Shown here in pieces: positions 58,655-64,000 of a stretch of DNA of 64,000 bases. The notes below the pieces were generated by a model, which searched no databases, had not been told where the DNA came from, and saw only the letters and a list, made by a program, of their open reading frames with translations. Position 1 is the first letter of the stretch. Each line of letters opens with the position of its first letter. This DNA comes from Kaistella sp. 97-N-M2 (lineage in GTDB: Bacteria > Bacteroidota > Bacteroidia > Flavobacteriales > Weeksellaceae): NCBI RefSeq assembly GCF_021513235.1, contig NZ_CP090976.1:1798001-1862000 (forward strand), in the 5' to 3' direction. Position numbers and translations under genes: made by a program.

Positions 58655-60013
58655 TTAAACAAACGCACTAAACCCCGTAATACTCCGCCCCACGATCAAA
58701 GAATTAATTTCCTTCGTGCCTTCGTAGGAATAAATGGCTTCGGCATCGGCGACAAATCTGGCAACGTCGTATTCCAGTAAAATGCCGTTTCCACCGAGCA
58801 CTTCGCGCGCGCGGGAAACGATATCGCGGGTTCTTAAAGTACAGAACACTTTCGCCAAAGAGGCGTGCTCATCTTTTAAAATGCCTTCGTCCTGCATTTC
58901 AGACAGGCGGAAAACCATGGTTTGCATGGCCGTCAGATTGGAAAGCATTTCTACCAAATGTCCCTGGATCATCTGGAAAGAGGCGATGGGTTTGCCAAAC
59001 TGTTCGCGCGTTTTGGTGTAGGCGAGAGCACTTTCGTACGCGCCGCGAGCGCAACCGGTCGCCATCCACGCCACGCCGGCGCGCGTCATGCGCAGGACAT
59101 TTCCGGTATCTTTGAAAGAATTGGCGTGTTCCAGTTTATTTTCCTCGGTGATCAAACAGTTGGTCAAAGTGATCAAGCCGTTTTGCACAATTCGGAGCGC
59201 CATCTTGCCTTTAATCTTTTCGACTTTGAAGCCGGGATTGTCTTTTTCCAGGATGAAACCTTTCACTTCGCCGTCATCCAGACTTCTGGCCCAAATGATA
59301 ATGACATCTGCAAAAGTGGCGTTGCCGATCCATTTTTTCTGGCCGTTTAAGATATAACCTTCGGGCGTTTTTTTACAGGTCGTGGTTAAACCGCCCGCGG
59401 CGCCGGAACCGACGTCGGGCTCCGTCAAACCAAAGGCGCCGATCTTTTCGAACTGCTGCATTTGCGGCAACCATTTTTCTTTCTGAGCTTCGGAGCCGCA
59501 GAGGTAAATGGAACCCATGGAAAGTCCGGACTGCACGCCAAAGAAAGTCGCGACTGAGGCATCAACCCGCGCCATTTCCATAGCGAGAACGCCCTCCATT
59601 AAAAAAGGCAAACCGGGACAGCCGTAGCCTTCGTAAGTGACGCCGCAGACATTGAGTTTTTTAAACTTTTCGATGATTTCAAAAGGAAAAGAATCGTGCA
59701 GCCAGTGATCATTGACCAAAGGTTTGACTTCGTTTTCCATAAAATTGCGAACTTTGAGCTGAATTTCTTTTTGTTCGGGTGTCAAAGTTTCGAAAACGTC
59801 GTAGAAATCGCCATCTACGGGCGGCAATTCCTTTTTCTTTTTGTCGGGATCGATGGCGCGCATGAGCATCTTGATCTGCTTATCATTCATTTTCGAAAAA
59901 CCTTCCATCATTTTGGGGAGATCTACTTTGCCGGATATTTTGGAAAGTTCATCCAGATCAATTGATTTGAAGATTTCAATGGCGTTTCTGACTTTGGAAA
60001 AAAGGTTAGGCAT
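58655..60013 (-). CDS. Acyl-CoA dehydrogenase (glutaryl-CoA dehydrogenase-like)
   Basis: A 452-aa FAD enzyme. Landmarks: FGLTEPDVGSGAAGGLTTTC (FAD/substrate), GQKKWIGNATFADVIIIWAR, REQFGKPIASFQMIQGHLVEM, the C-terminal catalytic YEGTKEINSLIVGR with its glutamate, and ITGFSAF. The last block is like glutaryl-CoA dehydrogenase. The N-terminal about 60 residues (LFSKVRNAIEIFKSIDLDEL) are an extra helical extension. Substrate not certain; lysine/tryptophan or branched acyl-CoA breakdown are possibilities. PNPase lies upstream on the same strand. Confidence 0.92.
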   Translation of the reverse strand: MPNLFSKVRNAIEIFKSIDLDELSKISGKVDLPKMMEGFSKMNDKQIKMLMRAIDPDKKKKELPPVDGDFYDVFETLTPEQKEIQLKVRNFMENEVKPLVNDHWLHDSFPFEIIEKFKKLNVCGVTYEGYGCPGLPFLMEGVLAMEMARVDASVATFFGVQSGLSMGSIYLCGSEAQKEKWLPQMQQFEKIGAFGLTEPDVGSGAAGGLTTTCKKTPEGYILNGQKKWIGNATFADVIIIWARSLDDGEVKGFILEKDNPGFKVEKIKGKMALRIVQNGLITLTNCLITEENKLEHANSFKDTGNVLRMTRAGVAWMATGCARGAYESALAYTKTREQFGKPIASFQMIQGHLVEMLSNLTAMQTMVFRLSEMQDEGILKDEHASLAKVFCTLRTRDIVSRAREVLGGNGILLEYDVARFVADAEAIYSYEGTKEINSLIVGRSITGFSAFV

Positions 60014-60083
60014 CTTTTATAATTTAAAAAAAAAGATACGGAAAAAGTTTTGAAGGGATCAGCCTTATATTTTTTACCTAAAA

Positions 60084-60114
60084 AAGCCATCCCGACTTGA
60101 TGTCAGGATGGCTT
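60084..60114 (-). terminator. Rho-independent terminator after pnp
   Basis: Minus strand AAGCCATCC-TGACATCAAGTCG-GGATGGCTT followed by a T-run, about 27 bp after the pnp stop. Confidence 0.8.
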
Positions 60115-60140
60115 CAGTTAATATCGCTGAGGTTTTCTAA

Positions 60141-62486
60141 TTAGAAACCTTCCGGCTTCGCATCAGTCGGATTCTCACCTTCGTTCAAAGGTTTGAAACT
60201 CTCTCCTTCGTTTGATTGATTGTTGTTTTGAGAACCTTGCTGCGGTCGGTTATTTCCGCCGTTGTAGTTTCCTTCTCTGCGGTCGTCTCTGCGCTGAGGT
60301 CTGTCGCCTTGCGGACGGTCTTCTCTCGGGCGGTCGTTGTTCTGCGGTCTGTCACCTTGTGGACGTTCTTCACGCGGAGGTCTTTCCAACAAAACCTTAC
60401 GCGAAAGTTTCATTTTCTTACGGTCATCATAACCCATGAATTTCACTTCTACTTCGTCGCCTTCGTTGTACGGAACTTTGTCCAGACGTCTCCATTCGAT
60501 CTCGGAGATGTGCAGTAAACCTTCGGTTCCTTTTGCAATCGCTACAAAGGCGCCAAAATCCATTACTTTCACAACTTTACCGTTGTATACGCTGCCGACA
60601 ACCGGTACGAAACAGATTTCGTTGATGGCTGCAATGGTCGCGTCGATGTTTTGTCTGTTCACCCCGGAGATTTCAATTCTTCCGATTTCGCCGATTTCTT
60701 CAATCGCGATAACCGTGTCGAAATCTTTCTGCATCTGCTGAATGATTTTTCCTCCAGGTCCGATGATGGCACCGATGAAATCTTTGGAGATTTCCAGTAC
60801 TTCCATTTTCGGAGCGTGTGGTTTCACATCTTCTCTTGGTGCGTCGAGGGTTTTTAGTAATTCGTTCAGGATGTGGAGTCTTCCGTCTTTCGCTTGGATC
60901 AGGGCTTTTTCCATAATGTCCATGGTTAAGCCTTCTACTTTGATGTCCATTTGACAAGCGGTGATTCCGTCTGCCGTTCCGGTTACTTTAAAGTCCATGT
61001 CTCCTAAGTGATCTTCGTCGCCTAAGATATCGGAAAGCACCGTGAATTTCCCTGATTTTGGATCAGTTACAAGACCCATTGCAATCCCGGAAACCGGTTT
61101 TGAAATTTGAACACCGGCATCCATCAACGCTAAAGTTCCGGCACAAACCGTTGCCATAGATGATGAACCGTTGGATTCTAAAATATCAGAAACGATACGG
61201 ATGGTGTAAGGATTTTCTGTCGGGATCATTTTCGCCAAAGCTCTTTGAGCCAGGTTTCCGTGACCGACTTCTCTTCTGGATGTTCCTCTTAAAGGTCTTG
61301 CTTCACCCGTTGAAAACGGCGGGAAGTTATAATGTAAGAAGAATTTTTGATCGTAGTTGATGGCCACCGTGTCGACCATGTTTGCATCTTTTACAGAGCC
61401 TAAAGTTACTGCAGTCAGGGACTGAGTTTCTCCTCTGGTAAAAATGGCGGAACCGTGTGCTCCGGGTAAATAATCAACTTCTGACCAGATCGGACGGATC
61501 GTTTCCGGCGTTCTTCCATCCAAACGGATTTTTTCGTTAAGGATCATTTGACGCATTGCTTCTTTTTCTACATCGTGGAAATAGATTTTTGCGTATGGAG
61601 TTACGGTTTCTAATTCTTCCTCTGAATACTGAGTTAAGAATTCTTCTAAAACCGCTTGGAAATTTTCATGTCTTTCTTCTTTAGCAGAAGGAGTTTTTGC
61701 AACTTCATATACCTTATCGTAAGTGGCTGCCCAAACTTTTTCGCGAATTTCTTCGTTGTGGTCTTCGTGCGTGTATTCTCTTTTTGGAAGAGATTTGCCA
61801 ACTCTTTCAGCTAATCTTTCTTGCGCGGCAACCTGAACTTTAATTTCTTCGTGTGCGAATTTGATGGCTTCGATCATTTCCTGTTCAGAGATTTCGTCCA
61901 TTTCGCCTTCTACCATGACGATAGAATCTTTCGTGGCGCCCACCATAATATTTAAATCAGCTTTCGCTAAATTTTCCATACTTGGGTTCACTACTAATTT
62001 ACCGTCGATTCTGGCGACAGTTACTTCAGACATTGGTCCGTTGAAAGGAATATCGGTAATTGCGATGGCAGCAGAAGCGGCTAATCCAGCCAAAGATTCC
62101 GGCATACATTCTTTATCATAAGAAATCAGGGAAATCATCACCTGAACTTCTGCATGAAAATCGGAGGGAAAAAGTGGACGCAAAACGCGGTCAACCAATC
62201 TCATTGTTAAAATTTCTTCGTCGGAGGGTCTTGCTTCTCTTCTGAAAAAGTTTCCCGGAATTTTTCCTGCGGAATAAAATTTCTCTCTGTAATCTACTGT
62301 TAATGGTAAGAAATCAACACCCGGTTTCGCATCTTTGCTGGCGACCACCGTTGCAAGAAGCATGGTGCCTCCCATTGTTACTACTACAGCGCCATTAGCC
62401 TGTTTTGCTAATTTTCCTGTTTCGATGGTGATTTCTCTGCCATCGCTTAATTGAATTTTTTCAATAATTGCTTGTGGAGCATTCAT
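60141..62486 (-). CDS. pnp: Polyribonucleotide nucleotidyltransferase
   Basis: A 781-aa phosphorolytic exoribonuclease. Two RNase PH domains (about residues 10-240 and 310-545; [20 protein letters not shown] and [20 protein letters not shown] in the second), a KH domain ([16 protein letters not shown], about 555-615) and an S1 domain ([20 protein letters not shown], about 625-695). The last about 80 residues are a low-complexity R/P/Q/D/N tail ([20 protein letters not shown] repeats), making it longer than the 711-aa E. coli enzyme. It degrades and tails mRNA; rpsO, its classical neighbour, lies 0.7 kb away on the same strand, separated by the glsB gene. Confidence 0.97.
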   Translation of the reverse strand: MNAPQAIIEKIQLSDGREITIETGKLAKQANGAVVVTMGGTMLLATVVASKDAKPGVDFLPLTVDYREKFYSAGKIPGNFFRREARPSDEEILTMRLVDRVLRPLFPSDFHAEVQVMISLISYDKECMPESLAGLAASAAIAITDIPFNGPMSEVTVARIDGKLVVNPSMENLAKADLNIMVGATKDSIVMVEGEMDEISEQEMIEAIKFAHEEIKVQVAAQERLAERVGKSLPKREYTHEDHNEEIREKVWAATYDKVYEVAKTPSAKEERHENFQAVLEEFLTQYSEEELETVTPYAKIYFHDVEKEAMRQMILNEKIRLDGRTPETIRPIWSEVDYLPGAHGSAIFTRGETQSLTAVTLGSVKDANMVDTVAINYDQKFFLHYNFPPFSTGEARPLRGTSRREVGHGNLAQRALAKMIPTENPYTIRIVSDILESNGSSSMATVCAGTLALMDAGVQISKPVSGIAMGLVTDPKSGKFTVLSDILGDEDHLGDMDFKVTGTADGITACQMDIKVEGLTMDIMEKALIQAKDGRLHILNELLKTLDAPREDVKPHAPKMEVLEISKDFIGAIIGPGGKIIQQMQKDFDTVIAIEEIGEIGRIEISGVNRQNIDATIAAINEICFVPVVGSVYNGKVVKVMDFGAFVAIAKGTEGLLHISEIEWRRLDKVPYNEGDEVEVKFMGYDDRKKMKLSRKVLLERPPREERPQGDRPQNNDRPREDRPQGDRPQRRDDRREGNYNGGNNRPQQGSQNNNQSNEGESFKPLNEGENPTDAKPEGF

Positions 62487-62820
62487 AAAATTTGTTCGTC
62501 TTTGGCACTCCGTATTGAGTGCGTTATTATTTAATGTATTTAAATTTTCGAGGGCAAATATACGGAAATTTGGCGATTTTGCAGGAGCGCCGATTGTGAG
62601 GGTAAAACGGAAGTTTTTCTGCGCTGTATGCCTGCTACCAAAGAGAGTAGAGAAAAGAACGTCATTCCGCTGAACACGAACTGATTAAACAAAAGGATTT
62701 TAAAACCTCAAAATAACTTCGTGATTTAAATTTAAGAAAAAACAATTATTGCAGGCTTTTCGGCACAAATTTGGTTACCGAATTACGCATAACATATTTA
62801 TAACATTAAAAATAAACATT
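62487..62820. other. Divergent intergenic region between pnp and the GlsB-type gene
   Basis: A 334-bp non-coding region. A minus-strand TATATTTG (plus CAAATATA at 62555-62562) is a probable -7 element for pnp; 19 bp further out stands CTG in place of TTG. No RNA gene recognised; the 62590-62750 part shows no clear structure. Confidence 0.45.
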
Positions 62821-63063
62821 ATGGGAATTCTTTGGACATTAATTATCGGAGCCATTGCAGGCTGGTTAGGATCACAAATTTTTAAAGGTGGAAGCCTTGG
62901 ATTAATCGGGAATATTATTGTAGGTATTATCGGTGGTTTTATTGGGTACTGGTTATTAGGCGGCAGACTGGGCGAGGGCGTAGTAGGCGAAATTTTAACA
63001 GGTACAATTGGTGCCATTGTATTGCTGGCGATTGTAAATCTCTTTACCAGAGGAAGGGTGTAA
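62821..63063 (+). CDS. GlsB/YeaQ/YmgE family stress-response membrane protein
   Basis: An 80-aa inner-membrane protein with three TM segments. Start is ATG 62821 (MGILWTLIIGAIAGWLGSQI), the family N-terminus; a longer frame from 62749 is not credible. Glycine-rich TM2 and TM3: GLIGNIIVGIIGGFIGYWLL and GTIGAIVLLAIVNLF. Related to the transglycosylase-associated/YeaQ family, often induced by envelope stress; mechanism unknown. A terminator lies 28 bp downstream. Confidence 0.92.
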   Translation: MGILWTLIIGAIAGWLGSQIFKGGSLGLIGNIIVGIIGGFIGYWLLGGRLGEGVVGEILTGTIGAIVLLAIVNLFTRGRV

Positions 63064-63090
63064 GAATAAATTTACTTCGAAAAAATCAAT

Positions 63091-63120
63091 TAGCAACTTA
63101 GAAATAGGTTGCTAACTTTT
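63091..63120 (+). terminator. Rho-independent terminator after the GlsB-type gene
   Basis: TTAGCAAC-TTAGAAATAG-GTTGCTAA followed by CTTTTT. Confidence 0.75.
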
Positions 63121-63149
63121 TATGTTAAAGCGGATTTTAAAAGTAAAAA

Positions 63150-63174
63150 AAGCAACTTCAAATTGAAGTTGCTT
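63150..63174 (-). terminator. Rho-independent terminator after rpsO
   Basis: AAGCAACTTCA-AAT-TGAAGTTGCTT stem; on the minus strand it runs into a T-rich tract, 24 bp after the rpsO stop. Confidence 0.8.
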
Positions 63175-63197
63175 TTCTTTTTTGTTGCGAAGAACGA

Positions 63198-63467
63198 TTA
63201 TTTTCTTAATCCCAATTCTGCAATAATAGCTCTGTATCGATTAATATCTTTCTTTTTAAGATAATCTAATAGCGCTTTTCTTTTACCTACCAAAAGGACC
63301 AAAGAGCGCTCGGTTGCGTAATCTTTATGGTTTTTTTTAAGGTGACCTGAAAGGTGGTTAATTCTGAAAGTAAAAAGGGCAACTTGTCCTTCTGCGCTTC
63401 CTGTGTCTGCGTCAGACTTTCCATGTTTTGCGAAGATCTCTTTCTTCGTGTCAGTTGTTAGGTACAT
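63198..63467 (-). CDS. rpsO: 30S ribosomal protein S15
   Basis: An 89-aa primary 16S rRNA binder. Landmarks MYLTTDTKKEIFAKHGKSDA, DTGSAEGQVALFTFRINHLS, GHLKKNHKDYATERSLVLLV, GKRKALLDYLKKKD and RYRAIIAELGLRK are all family-standard. It lies near pnp as in many bacteria, but here the GlsB gene intervenes on the opposite strand. A TACTTTTG element (plus CAAAAGTA 63503-63510) upstream is a candidate -7 box. Confidence 0.98.
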   Translation of the reverse strand: MYLTTDTKKEIFAKHGKSDADTGSAEGQVALFTFRINHLSGHLKKNHKDYATERSLVLLVGKRKALLDYLKKKDINRYRAIIAELGLRK

Positions 63468-63590
63468 TCCAATATTATTTAATGATTATTATGTAATGGG
63501 TGCAAAAGTACAATTATTATTTGAAACCGAATCTATAATTGGTTTATAAAATTTTGGTTTTCAAACGTTAATAATTTCTTAAAATTTTTA

Positions 63591-63620
63591 TTGTTAATCC
63601 GCTGAATGGCAGTATTTTTG
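63591..63620 (+). promoter_or_regulatory. Consensus Bacteroidetes promoter of the terminal lipoprotein gene
   Basis: TTG (63591-63593), 19-bp spacer, TATTTTTG (63613-63620): an exact TTG-N19-TAnnTTTG match, 15 bp before the ATG at 63636. It is the best promoter in the window. Confidence 0.75.
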
Positions 63621-63635
63621 CAACAACACCCAATA

Positions 63636-64000
63636 ATGAAAAATTTCTATCTCCTGACCTTTTCTCTTCTGACCATTATTTCTTTAACTGCCTGTCAGTC
63701 AGCTTATGCGCAAAATGCCAAAACACTTAAAGATTTAAAGGGTATCAATATTTTATATTTTAACCCCGAAGTTTTTCCGGACATCGAAGAAATTAAAGAT
63801 CCCACGTATTCGGCTTTTTATGCTGCCGTTTCGGAGAAAAACCATCATTTTCGCAATTACAAAATGCTTCGTGTAGATTCTTATATTCCCTTTGATTCTG
63901 TGGATGCCGAATCCATCATGGAATTTTGCCGGAATAATAACGCGCAGTTTGCCATTGTACCCAAGGTGAAATATTTTAAAGTAGGTTTCGGTAAATATAT
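63636..64000 (+). CDS. Putative lipoprotein, 3' part beyond window
   Basis: Open from ATG 63636 to the window edge: MKNFYLLTFSLLTIISLTAC has the lipobox LTAC followed by QSAYAQNAKTL. The mature part reads KGINILYFNPEVFPDIEEIK, ...FYAAVSEKNHHF and AESIMEFCRNNNAQFAIVPK. This resembles Bacteroidetes exported proteins with a nucleotide/periplasmic-like alternating fold, but I recognise no family. Its own consensus promoter stands 15 bp upstream. It cannot be assessed beyond residue about 121. Confidence 0.7.
   Translation, partial: MKNFYLLTFSLLTIISLTACQSAYAQNAKTLKDLKGINILYFNPEVFPDIEEIKDPTYSAFYAAVSEKNHHFRNYKMLRVDSYIPFDSVDAESIMEFCRNNNAQFAIVPKVKYFKVGFGKY

Noticed and set aside
62749-62820. Longer start of the GlsB/YeaQ-type protein
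   Set aside because: The extra 24 residues are basic and unlike the family; ATG 62821 opens the first TM helix as in homologues.
1-64000. tRNA or rRNA genes, IS elements, prophage genes
   Set aside because: No cloverleaf, rRNA stretch, transposase, integrase or structural phage gene was recognised on either strand.

Overview
The window is typical chromosome of a Flavobacteriia member, most likely Weeksellaceae (Chryseobacterium/Kaistella-like). Signs are GldD, a type IX secretion C-terminal sorting domain, a short class I NrdA, NrdB that begins MGIFDKR, Rne/Rng without a CPxC zinc link, few Shine-Dalgarno sites, and promoter elements of the Bacteroidetes TTG-N19-TAnnTTTG type. No tRNA, rRNA, integrase or transposase was seen.

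Layout. 1-2359 (minus): MacB-type ABC exporter (two permeases, ATPase). 2782-6638: ribonucleotide reductase, with nrdB and nrdA separated by a 1.1-kb island of three repeat families and a small membrane protein gene just before nrdA. 6749-10687 (minus): Rrf2 regulator, cbb3-type oxidase subunit I, diheme cytochrome c and two small membrane proteins. 10777-13629: DUF72 protein, small hypothetical, sigma factor, lipA. 13964-18107: T9SS-secreted protein, split YeeE/YedE transporter, and a stress trio (Dps, PNPOx-like, SpoIIAA-like). 18464-29018: cinA, DUF2807, tandem M13 peptidases, NfeD-like protein plus flotillin plus hydrolase, TerC. 29074-36295 (minus): tyrosine/homogentisate breakdown (hmgA, hppD, fahA) with a CoA-transferase, a flavin reductase-like protein and a GxxExxY protein. 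36395-41220 (minus): acyltransferase, Nudix CoA pyrophosphatase, Rne/Rng, a 29-aa basic protein, HU. 41268-47298: mutY, gldD, a PfkB kinase and two periplasmic PPIases. 47638-55194: FMN oxidoreductase, a 0.9-kb tandem-repeat block, DUF1800/DUF1501 pair, lipoprotein, HopJ, P450. 55311-58613: AT-rich 1100-aa reverse transcriptase-nitrilase fusion. 58655-64000: acyl-CoA dehydrogenase, PNPase, GlsB/YeaQ-type protein, S15, and the start of a lipoprotein gene.

Most notable: (1) the RT-nitrilase fusion, which matches the DRT type 1 / UG1-like antiphage reverse transcriptases and looks horizontally acquired as a lone gene; (2) a YeeE/YedE half-transporter whose conserved cysteine codon in the GGCTSGH motif is TGA, with the frame intact for 39 more codons, so either selenocysteine recoding, a nonsense mutation or an error; (3) two genes broken by one base in A-tracts (oxidase subunit I and Nudix); (4) several intergenic repeat families, including a five-copy element with conserved ends and a variable hairpin centre.
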